Shown in pieces: positions 57,778-64,000 of a stretch of 64,000 nt of DNA. A model generated the notes under the pieces. The model worked only from the letters and a program-made list of their open reading frames with translations. It was not told the DNA's origin and ran no database searches. The stretch is from NCBI RefSeq assembly GCF_005845035.1, contig NZ_SPFO01000001.1:124001-188000 (forward strand). The letters run 5' to 3'. Each line of letters starts with the position of its first letter. Position 1 is the first letter of the stretch. Made by a program: the position numbers and the translations under genes. The DNA comes from Collinsella aerofaciens (GTDB lineage Bacteria > Actinomycetota > Coriobacteriia > Coriobacteriales > Coriobacteriaceae).

Positions 57778-57871
57778 GGAACCGTGTATACGTCCGGTGT
57801 CATCGCACCCGAGGCAGAACCTCGAATCCCTGTCTGCGATGGCTAACGGATTCCTATTGAAAGGGATTGTA

Positions 57872-58702
57872 ATGGCTGTAAAGCACCTTAAGCCGACCTC
57901 CGCTGGTAGGCGTTGGCAGACGATCTCCGACTTCTCCGAGATCACCTGCACCAAGCCCGAGAAGTCTCTTCTCGAGCCCCTGCCCAAGAAGGCCGGTCGT
58001 AACAACAACGGCCGCATCACCACCCGCCACCAGGGCGGCGGCGTGAAGCGTCGTTACCGCGTGATCGATTTCAAGCGCAACAAGGACGGCGTGCCCGCCA
58101 AGGTTGCCACGATCGAGTACGATCCGAACCGTTCCGCTCGCATCGCTCTGCTGCACTACGCTGACGGTGAGAAGCGCTACATCCTGGCCCCCAAGGGCCT
58201 CGAGGTCGGTCAGACCATCATGTCCGGTTCTGACGCCGACATCAAGCCGGGCAACGCTCTGCCCCTCGCCGACATCCCCGTCGGTACGCTCATCCACGCC
58301 GTCGAGTTTCAGCCGGGCAAGGGTGCCGCTATCGCCCGTTCCGCCGGTAACTCCTGCCAGCTGATGGGTAAGGAGGGCAAGTACGCTATCGTCCGTATGC
58401 CTTCCTCCGAGATGCGCCGCATCCTCGTTACCTGCCGCGCCACCGTCGGTGAGGTCGGCAACGCCGATCACTCCAACATCGTCATCGGCAAGGCCGGCCG
58501 TAAGCGTCACATGAACGTGCGCCCGACCGTCCGCGGTACCGTCATGAACCCTGTCGACCACCCGCACGGCGGTGGCGAGGGCAAGAACCACACCTCTGGT
58601 CGTCCCTCTGTTACCCCCTGGGGTAAGCCGACGAAGGGCCTTCGTACGCGCAAGAAGAAGAAGGTCTCGAACCAGCACATCATTCGTCGCCGTAAGAAGT
58701 AA
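57872..58702 (+). CDS. rplB: 50S ribosomal protein L2
   Basis: Conserved protein near the peptidyl-transferase centre, 276 residues. [27 protein letters not shown] and the functional [15 protein letters not shown] (with the key His) are intact. The start [14 protein letters not shown] has AAGGG 8 nt upstream; the longer ORF lies in the spacer. Confidence 0.98.
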   Translation: MAVKHLKPTSAGRRWQTISDFSEITCTKPEKSLLEPLPKKAGRNNNGRITTRHQGGGVKRRYRVIDFKRNKDGVPAKVATIEYDPNRSARIALLHYADGEKRYILAPKGLEVGQTIMSGSDADIKPGNALPLADIPVGTLIHAVEFQPGKGAAIARSAGNSCQLMGKEGKYAIVRMPSSEMRRILVTCRATVGEVGNADHSNIVIGKAGRKRHMNVRPTVRGTVMNPVDHPHGGGEGKNHTSGRPSVTPWGKPTKGLRTRKKKKVSNQHIIRRRKK

Positions 58703-58734
58703 TTTCGGATACCGAGTTTTAGGAGAAAGCACTT

Positions 58735-58995
58735 ATGAGCAGAAGTCTCAAAAAGGGCCCGTTCGTGGAGACTCGCCTTCTCTCGCGTATCACCGCGATG
58801 AACGAGGCTGGCAAGAAGGACGTCGTGAAGACCTGGTCCCGCGCGTCCACCATCTTCCCCGAGATGGTTGGTCACACCATCGCCGTCCACGACGGCCGCA
58901 AGCATGTGCCCGTGTATGTTACCGAGTCCATGGTTGGTCACAAGCTCGGCGAGTTCGCGCCGACTCGTACGTTCCGTGGCCACAAGGCCAAATAG
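58735..58995 (+). CDS. rpsS: 30S ribosomal protein S19
   Basis: 30S head protein that touches the A-site tRNA, 86 residues: [18 protein letters not shown] ... [56 protein letters not shown] precedes the ATG. Normal position between rplB and rplV. Confidence 0.98.
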   Translation: MSRSLKKGPFVETRLLSRITAMNEAGKKDVVKTWSRASTIFPEMVGHTIAVHDGRKHVPVYVTESMVGHKLGEFAPTRTFRGHKAK

Positions 58996-59009
58996 GGGGT
59001 TAACCGTAA

Positions 59010-59381
59010 ATGGCAACTAAGTCTATTGAAACTGAGGCCACCGAGGTTCGCGCCGTCGCTAAGTACGTGCGTGTTTCCCCCAGCAAGGCCCGCCTGGTGG
59101 TCGATCTGATCCGCCGCAAGCCTGTCGCTCAGGCCTTCGACATCCTCCACTTCTGCGACCGCGCCGTCGCCGTGGATGTCGAGAAGGTTCTCCGTTCCGC
59201 CGTTGCGAACGCCGAGAACAACAACGGTCTGCGTGCCGACAACCTGGTTGTCGCCGCTGCCTATGTTGACGAGGGTCCGACGCTTAAGCGCATCCGTCCC
59301 CGCGCCAAGGGTTCCGCTTCTCGCATTCTGAAGCGTACTTCCCACATCACCGTCGTCGTTGCTCCTCGAAAGGAGGCGTAA
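59010..59381 (+). CDS. rplV: 50S ribosomal protein L22
   Basis: Exit-tunnel protein with the beta hairpin that contacts macrolides. The 123-residue protein includes [30 protein letters not shown] and [26 protein letters not shown]. About 8 more N-terminal residues than in E. coli. rpsC follows after 6 nt. Confidence 0.98.
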   Translation: MATKSIETEATEVRAVAKYVRVSPSKARLVVDLIRRKPVAQAFDILHFCDRAVAVDVEKVLRSAVANAENNNGLRADNLVVAAAYVDEGPTLKRIRPRAKGSASRILKRTSHITVVVAPRKEA

Positions 59382-59387
59382 AGCTGT

Positions 59388-60098
59388 ATGGGTCAGAAAG
59401 TCTACCCCACCGGCTTCCGTCTTGGCATCACCGAGAACTGGCGCTCCCGCTGGTTCGCAGAGAAGGATTACGCTAAGACCCTCGGTAACGATCTCGAGAT
59501 CCGCAAGTACCTCGAGAAGCGTCTTTCCCGCGCAGCTGTCTCCCGCGTCGAGATCGAGCGCGCTGGCGACAAGGTGAAGGTCATCATCCTCACCGCTCGC
59601 CCCGGCGTTGTCATCGGTAAGAAGGGTGCCGAGATCGATACCCTCCGCACCGAGCTCGAGAAGGTCGCTGGCGTCTCCAAGGGCCAGCTCTCCGTCGACG
59701 TTGTCGAGATCAAGCGCCCCGAGCTCGACGCCAACCTCGTTGCTCAGTCCATCGCTGAGCAGCTCGAGGGCCGCGTTGCCTTCCGTCGCGCTATGCGCAA
59801 GGCTGTCCAGTCCGCCCGCAAGGCCGGCGCCAAGGGCATCCGTATCCAGTGCTCCGGTCGTCTCGGCGGTGCCGAGATGGGCCGTCGTGAGTGGTACCGT
59901 GAGGGTCGCGTGCCTCTGCACACCCTCCGCGCCAAGATCGACTACGGCACGGCTGTCGCCAGCACCACTATGGGTGCCTGCGGCGTGAAGGTCTGGATCT
60001 ACCTGGGCGAGAAGCTCCCGGGCCAGCCTGTTCCCAACCCTGCACTCGAGGGCTCTTCCCGTCCTCGTCGTCGTAACTCCGAGAGGAGGGGTCAGTAG
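59388..60098 (+). CDS. rpsC: 30S ribosomal protein S3
   Basis: mRNA-entry protein, 236 residues, with KH domain motif [16 protein letters not shown] near 66-81 and [31 protein letters not shown] near 160-190. It begins [33 protein letters not shown] precedes the ATG. Its stop overlaps the rplP start by 1 nt. Confidence 0.98.
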   Translation: MGQKVYPTGFRLGITENWRSRWFAEKDYAKTLGNDLEIRKYLEKRLSRAAVSRVEIERAGDKVKVIILTARPGVVIGKKGAEIDTLRTELEKVAGVSKGQLSVDVVEIKRPELDANLVAQSIAEQLEGRVAFRRAMRKAVQSARKAGAKGIRIQCSGRLGGAEMGRREWYREGRVPLHTLRAKIDYGTAVASTTMGACGVKVWIYLGEKLPGQPVPNPALEGSSRPRRRNSERRGQ

Positions 60099-60601
60099 TG
60101 CTTGCCCCTAAGCGTATTCTTCACCGCAAGGTGCAGCGTGGCTCCATGAAGGGCCAGGCCAAGGGTAATACCGAGCTGCATTTCGGCGAGTTTGGTATCC
60201 AGGCTCTCGAGGCCCATTGGATCACCAACCGTCAGATCGAGGCCGCTCGTATTGCCATGACCCGCTACATGAAGCGTGGCGGTCGTGTCTACATCACGAT
60301 CTTCCCCGATAAGCCCATCACCAAGAAGCCTGCCGAGACTCGCATGGGTTCTGGTAAGGGTAACCCCGAGGAGTGGGTGGCCGTCGTCAAGCCCGGCCGC
60401 ATCATGTTCGAGGTCAAGGGCGTGCCCGAGGAGGTCGCTCGCGAGGCTCTGCGTCTTGCACAGCACAAGCTTCCCATCAAGACCAAGATTGTTGCTGCTA
60501 AGAACGCTGAGCAGCGCATCGAGAAGGAGATGGCTGAGGAGGCCGCTCTCGAGGCCAAGTGGGCTGCTGAGGACGCCGCCGCCGCCAAGGAGGAGAACTA
60601 A
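60098..60601 (+). CDS. rplP: 50S ribosomal protein L16, with C-terminal extension
   Basis: L16 lines the A-site region of the large subunit. It has a GTG start (TAGTG overlap) and [61 protein letters not shown]. At 167 residues it is about 30 longer than the usual 136-140: the last 30 residues ([26 protein letters not shown]) are Ala/Glu-rich and helical. rpmC begins on the last base of its stop codon. Confidence 0.97.
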   Translation: MLAPKRILHRKVQRGSMKGQAKGNTELHFGEFGIQALEAHWITNRQIEAARIAMTRYMKRGGRVYITIFPDKPITKKPAETRMGSGKGNPEEWVAVVKPGRIMFEVKGVPEEVAREALRLAQHKLPIKTKIVAAKNAEQRIEKEMAEEAALEAKWAAEDAAAAKEEN

Positions 60602-60816
60602 TGAAGCCCGCAGAGATTCGTGAGCTCTCGGACGCTCAGCTCGTTGAGAAGCTGAAGGAAATGCGCGCCGAGCTCTTTAACCTTCGTTTCCAGATGGCCA
60701 CCAGCCAGCTGGACAACACCGCTCGCGTCAACACCGTGAAGAAGGACATCGCTCGCGTCCTCACGGAGCAGCGCGCCCGCGAGATCGCAGCGGAGAAGTC
60801 CGCTGTCGCCGAGTAG
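60601..60816 (+). CDS. rpmC: 50S ribosomal protein L29
   Basis: Small helical exit-tunnel protein, 71 residues: [39 protein letters not shown] and IARVLTEQRARE. It overlaps rplP by 1 nt and is 16 nt ahead of rpsQ. Confidence 0.97.
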   Translation: MKPAEIRELSDAQLVEKLKEMRAELFNLRFQMATSQLDNTARVNTVKKDIARVLTEQRAREIAAEKSAVAE

Positions 60817-60832
60817 GACCTAAGGAGAGAAC

Positions 60833-61093
60833 ATGACTGATTCGCGTAACTCGCGTAAGGTCCGTACGGGTGTCGTTACCTCCGTCTCCGGTGCCAAGAC
60901 CATTGTTGTCACCATCACCGAGCGCAAGCGTCACCCCAAGTACGGCAAGATGATGACCAGCTCCAAGAAGCTGCACGCTCACGACGAGGAGTGCACGGCT
61001 GGCGTGGGCGACACCGTCCGCGTTATGGAGACCCGTCCTATGTCCAAGATGAAGCGTTGGCGCCTCATCGAGGTCGTCGAGCGCGCTAAATAA
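60833..61093 (+). CDS. rpsQ: 30S ribosomal protein S17
   Basis: OB-fold assembly protein, 86 residues: RKVRTGVVTSVSGAKTIVVTITERKRHPKYGKMMTSSKKLHAHDEE and VGDTVRVMETRPMSKMKRWRLIEVVERAK. AAGGAGAG precedes the ATG. A structured 118-nt spacer follows before rplN. Confidence 0.98.
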   Translation: MTDSRNSRKVRTGVVTSVSGAKTIVVTITERKRHPKYGKMMTSSKKLHAHDEECTAGVGDTVRVMETRPMSKMKRWRLIEVVERAK

Positions 61094-61120
61094 GAAGTCG
61101 CTCTTACGACTTGTACGTTT

Positions 61121-61186
61121 CCGAAGATGTGCGTATGCCTGGCTTGCATACCACGAGCCGCATAAAGGCTGCGCACCTCTCTTCGG
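61121..61186 (+). ncRNA. Structured leader between rpsQ and rplN
   Basis: CCGAAGA (61121-61127) pairs with TCTTCGG (61180-61186), GTGCG with CGCAC just inside, and GTATGC with GCATAC as a possible alternative inner stem. The spacer is longer than usual for this operon position. An r-protein leader or processing site is inferred. Confidence 0.4.
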
Positions 61187-61211
61187 TTCTTAGTTCGGAG
61201 GAACATCTACC

Positions 61212-61580
61212 ATGATTCAGATGCAAACCATGCTGAACGTCGCCGACAACTCCGGCGCTCGCAAGATTCGCTGCATCAAGGTGCTTGGCGGTTCCAAGCG
61301 TCGTTATGCAGGCATCGGCGATGTGTTCATCGGTGCTGTCCAGGAGGCTACCCCTGGCGCCAACGTCAAGAAGAAGGACGTTGTCCGTTGCGTCGTCGTT
61401 CGCACCGTTAAGGAGATCCGCCGCAAGGATGGCTCCTACATTCGCTTTGATGAGAACGCTTGCGTTGTCATCAACAACGATGGTTCGCCCGTCGGCACCC
61501 GTATCTTCGGGCCCGTCGCTCGCGAGCTTCGTGACAAGAAGTACATGAAGATCGTCTCGCTCGCTCCCGAGACCCTGTAG
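61212..61580 (+). CDS. rplN: 50S ribosomal protein L14
   Basis: Interface protein of the large subunit, 122 residues: [58 protein letters not shown] and [24 protein letters not shown]. Normal length. GGAGG lies about 9 nt upstream. rplX follows after 13 nt. Confidence 0.98.
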   Translation: MIQMQTMLNVADNSGARKIRCIKVLGGSKRRYAGIGDVFIGAVQEATPGANVKKKDVVRCVVVRTVKEIRRKDGSYIRFDENACVVINNDGSPVGTRIFGPVARELRDKKYMKIVSLAPETL

Positions 61581-61593
61581 TTAGGGGAGATAT

Positions 61594-61899
61594 ATGTATA
61601 TCAAGAAGGGCGATAAGGTCCAGGTTCTCTCTGGTAAGGATCGCGGCAAGCAGGGCGTTATCCTGCGTGCTCTCCCCGCCGAGAACAAGGTCGTTGTCGA
61701 GGGCGTTTCGGTCGTCAAGAAGGCCGTCAAGCCCAACGCTGCCAACCAGCAGGGCGGCATCGTTTCGCAGGAGGCTCCCATCGACGCCTCCAACGTCAAT
61801 CTCGTCTGCCCCGAGTGCGGTAAGGTTACCCGCGTCGGTCACGAGAAGGACGGCAAGAACAAGCTGCGCGTCTGCAAGAAGTGCGGCCACAAGTTCTAA
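61594..61899 (+). CDS. rplX: 50S ribosomal protein L24
   Basis: Assembly initiator protein, 101 residues, starting [43 protein letters not shown] (KOW). The C-terminus has a zinc-type CxxC pair, [31 protein letters not shown] strong terminator follows. The spc operon would normally go on with rplE, rpsN, rpsH and rplF; here it stops. Confidence 0.97.
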   Translation: MYIKKGDKVQVLSGKDRGKQGVILRALPAENKVVVEGVSVVKKAVKPNAANQQGGIVSQEAPIDASNVNLVCPECGKVTRVGHEKDGKNKLRVCKKCGHKF

Positions 61900-61925
61900 G
61901 CTGCCCGCAACATCAAGTTGCTAGC

Positions 61926-61957
61926 AAAGGCCCGGATGCCACGGCACCCGGGCCTTT
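61926..61957 (+). terminator. Terminator after rplX
   Basis: AAAGGCCCGGATGCC pairs with GGCACCCGGGCCTTT around a 3-nt loop, with T-run. It ends the rplC-rplX transcript. Confidence 0.92.
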
Positions 61958-61981
61958 TTCTATCCCCACTCATTGGGTACT

Positions 61982-62100
61982 CATTGGGGACAGACTTAAA
62001 TGAGCGGAAGTCGCTTGGCATTCATTGGGGACCATTTATTGGGGACAGACTTAAATGACCGGTCGTTGGGGGGCAGACTCTATGTGCCGGCAGTTTGGGA
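61982..62100. repeat. GGGGACAGACTTAAATGA repeat cluster
   Basis: ATTGGGGACAGACTTAAATG occurs at about 61983 and 62038, 55 nt apart, and a decayed form (GTTGGGGGGCAGACTC) at about 62065. An intermediate ATTCATTGGGGACCATT also occurs. There is no ORF. The rest of the gap up to 62382 holds the GC-rich palindromic part below. Confidence 0.75.
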
Positions 62101-62201
62101 CGGTCCTTTGATGTCTGGTGCCCCCAGAGGGGTGAAGTAATACAGCTGGCTCTGTTTTTTGGCTTCGGTGCTCCGCCCCTTTATGTTTCACAAGGATCGT
62201 C

Positions 62202-62222
62202 GCATGCGCATTTACGCGCATG
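62202..62222. promoter_or_regulatory. Palindromes upstream of the oxidoreductase, possible operator
   Basis: GCATGCGC and GCGCATGC surround ATTTAC; similar GCGCA/TGCGC words recur up to about 62335 (ATGCGCATAGCCGCGCAAAC, ACGCAAATAAGCACGCAAAC). The repeated GCGCAAA/CACGCAAA words may bind the DeoR-type regulator encoded downstream, which is an inference. Confidence 0.4.
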
Positions 62223-62382
62223 CCTTGCGCGATAATGCGCATAGCCGCGCAAACATCTGACAACTATGGCTAAATAATGACCGATACGCAAATAAGCACG
62301 CAAACACGAGCAGATACGCGCGCAATTGTGCGAATATAGGGTTATTAGAAATGAAGGACTTCCGATGATTCAGGAGGCACAT

Positions 62383-63462
62383 ATGGCAGATTCCAAACAG
62401 GCTCCACTCGACTCCGCGGCAGCCGCAAAAGCAGCGTTCGCTTCGGTCCAGGACAAGCCATTCCCTGATGATATCTTTACGGCTCCCGAGCTTCGCTGGG
62501 CTGTGATCGGGTGCGGCGTTATCGCCAACCAGATGGCCCAGTCTCTCGCTCTTGCCGGCCGCAAGCTTGCGGGCGTCGCCAACCGTACGCTGTCCAAGGC
62601 TCAGGCTTTTGCTGAGCAGTATGGCATCGAGAAGGTCTATGAAACGGTCGAGGACCTCTATGCCGATCCGAACATCGACGCGATCTATATCACCACGCCG
62701 CACAACACGCATATTACCTACCTGCGAGCCGCTCTGGCAGCTGGTAAGCACGTGCTCTGCGAGAAGGCCATTACCCTCAATTCCGCTGAGCTCGACGAGG
62801 CGCGTGCCATCGCCGACGAGCACAACGTCGTCCTTATGGACGCCACCACGGTGCTTCACATGCCCTTGTACCAGGAGCTGCGCCGTCGCATGAATGCGGG
62901 CGACTTTGGCCGCATGAACCTCGCTCAGCTCAACTTTGGCAGCTACAAGGAGTACGGCGACCTGACCAACCGCTTCTACAATCGTAACCTTGCTGGTGGT
63001 GCCATGCTCGACATTGGCGTCTATGCCCTGTCCGTCATGCGCTTCTTTATGGCAAGCCAGCCCACTGAGGTCATTTCGCTGGGCAACACCTGCGAGACCG
63101 GCGTTGACGTTGCGGGCGGCATCGTCTGCCGTAATGCAGAGCAGCAGCTGGGTGTTGTGAGCCTTACGCTCCACTCCAAGCAACCCAAGCGCTCGGTCAT
63201 TAGCTTCGATAAGTGCTATATCGAGGTCAACGAGTATCCGCGTGCCGACCACGCGACCATCGTGTGGACTGCGGATGGCCACCGCGAGGAGGTCCACGCC
63301 GGCACCGAGGCTTACGCCCTTTGCTATGAGATGGCCGATCTTGAGCAGGTCGTTGCCGGCGACGACTCCAAGCGCGAGCTTCTGGGCTATGCTTCCGATG
63401 TTATGGAGCTGATGACCAAGCTCCGCGCCGATTGGGGAGTCGTGTACCCTGAGGAGGAGTAA
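62383..63462 (+). CDS. Gfo/Idh/MocA family oxidoreductase
   Basis: A 359-residue NAD(P)-dependent sugar or polyol dehydrogenase. An N-terminal tail of about 35 residues is followed by a Rossmann fold with VIGCGVIANQMAQSLALAGRKLAGVANR. The usual EKP motif is EKA here (HVLCEKAITLNSAE). The substrate domain has LAGGAMLDIGVYALSVMRFF, where Asp and Tyr occupy the usual GG..DxGxY positions. ATG with AGGAGG 6 nt before it is chosen over in-frame starts upstream. The DeoR-family gene follows after 3 nt, suggesting sugar catabolism controlled by it. Confidence 0.92.
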   Translation: MADSKQAPLDSAAAAKAAFASVQDKPFPDDIFTAPELRWAVIGCGVIANQMAQSLALAGRKLAGVANRTLSKAQAFAEQYGIEKVYETVEDLYADPNIDAIYITTPHNTHITYLRAALAAGKHVLCEKAITLNSAELDEARAIADEHNVVLMDATTVLHMPLYQELRRRMNAGDFGRMNLAQLNFGSYKEYGDLTNRFYNRNLAGGAMLDIGVYALSVMRFFMASQPTEVISLGNTCETGVDVAGGIVCRNAEQQLGVVSLTLHSKQPKRSVISFDKCYIEVNEYPRADHATIVWTADGHREEVHAGTEAYALCYEMADLEQVVAGDDSKRELLGYASDVMELMTKLRADWGVVYPEEE

Positions 63463-63465
63463 GCG

Positions 63466-64000
63466 ATGCTTGCGGAAGATAGGCTCAACGCGATCGTGTC
63501 GATGGTGCAGCAGGCTGGCTCGGTTACTGTGCCAGAGCTTGCCGAAGCCCTGGGTGTGACGGCGTCTACCATTCGGCGCGACCTGCAGACGCTCGACCGA
63601 GCGCATCGCATCGCCAAGGTCCACGGTGGAGCAACGAGTCTTGAGCGCGCGCACGTGACGCGCGACCTAACGCTTAATGAGCGCAGCGACCTCCATAACG
63701 ACGACAAGGAGCGTATCTGCGCCCGTGCGGCGGCGCTTGTGGAGCCTGAGAGCTTTGTATACATCGACTCGGGCTCGACGACGCTCAGACTCATCGAGCA
63801 TCTTCCACACCTTGAAGATGTCACCTATGTGACCGATTCCGTGCTCCATGCTCAGCACCTTGCTTTGCGCGGCATGCGTACCGTGGTGCTGGGCGGCGAG
63901 CTCAAACCCGAGACCGAGGCGCTCGTTGGCCCCGATGCCTTGGCAACCTTAGACCGCTACAACTTCAACTGTGGTTTTTGGGGCTCTAACGGCATTGCCG
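63466..64000 (+). CDS. DeoR-family transcriptional regulator, truncated by the window end
   Basis: 178 residues are visible. The N-terminal winged helix-turn-helix is typical (DRLNAIVSMVQQAGSVTVPELAEALGVTASTIRRDLQTLD at about 4-43, then KVHGGA). The sugar-phosphate sensor domain follows, with IDSGSTTLRLIEHL, VTDSVLHAQHLA, LGGELKPETEALVGPDA and FWGSNGIA, where the sequence is cut; about 70 residues should be missing. The start has GAGGAGGAG about 6 nt upstream and is 3 nt after the oxidoreductase stop. Confidence 0.95.
   Translation, partial: MLAEDRLNAIVSMVQQAGSVTVPELAEALGVTASTIRRDLQTLDRAHRIAKVHGGATSLERAHVTRDLTLNERSDLHNDDKERICARAAALVEPESFVYIDSGSTTLRLIEHLPHLEDVTYVTDSVLHAQHLALRGMRTVVLGGELKPETEALVGPDALATLDRYNFNCGFWGSNGIA

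Noticed and set aside
61982..62100. A CRISPR array or iteron-type origin
   Set aside because: Only two or three imperfect copies with different spacing, and they belong to the GGGACAG family found elsewhere.

Overview
The window looks like chromosome of a high-GC anaerobic actinomycete of the class Coriobacteriia, most likely Collinsella or a close relative. This is an inference from gene content, from Streptococcus-style fatty-acid genes beside actinobacterial ribosomal genes, from an LAATG-type wall anchor and from codon use; no rRNA is present to prove it. Nearly everything is housekeeping. No phage, IS transposase or CRISPR array was seen.

Layout. 1-3865: 3' part of tuf, then rpmG, tRNA-Trp, secE, nusG, rplK and rplA. 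3991-15288 is mostly on the minus strand: a metallophosphoesterase with a ParB-like/BMP fusion gene, an MscS channel, a wall-anchored 5'-nucleotidase, an ABC importer of the TrpXYZ type, a WYL-like regulator and asnS. 15470-25320: EIIA(Glc), an esterase, a FeoA-FeoB fusion behind a double operator, an MFS exporter, a GH13 glucosidase, a deoxyinosine-type DNA glycosylase, an orphan protein and an aminotransferase. 25618-38242: L10 leader, rplJL, galU, rpoB, rpoC and an ECF sigma/anti-sigma pair with its own ECF promoter. 38645-42236: rpsL, rpsG, fusA, rpsJ. 42296-52426: birA divergent from a complete type II fatty-acid operon (fabH-acpP-fabK-fabD-fabG-fabF-accB-fabZ-accC-accDA). 52467-55652: a lone PTS EIIC, a CDF metal exporter and a histidine phosphatase. 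56111-61899: rplC to rplX. 62383-64000: a Gfo/Idh oxidoreductase and a DeoR-type regulator cut by the window end.

The operons fit together. The str, S10, spc, rplKA, rplJL and rpoBC groups supply the ribosome and RNA polymerase but are broken up relative to the usual order. BirA would biotinylate AccB, which AccC and the fused AccDA use to make malonyl-CoA for the Fab enzymes.

The most interesting signal is non-coding. Four intergenic regions (about 25385, 36406, 38422 and 55688) carry the same kind of element: a 64-67 nt core (TTCCGCAC ... CACTTAATGTG ... AGGACT) inside perfect inverted-repeat arms of 28-48 bp. Arm sequence differs between loci while pairing stays perfect, and the hairpin inside the core also covaries. 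All four point the same way as transcription and lie between a gene end and the next promoter. Other repeats include a 62-bp tandem array with internal palindromes (17323), a pair of long palindromes around the feo/MFS genes (17206, 21345), and a scattered GGGACAG family that also forms near-direct repeats on both sides of the PTS gene.
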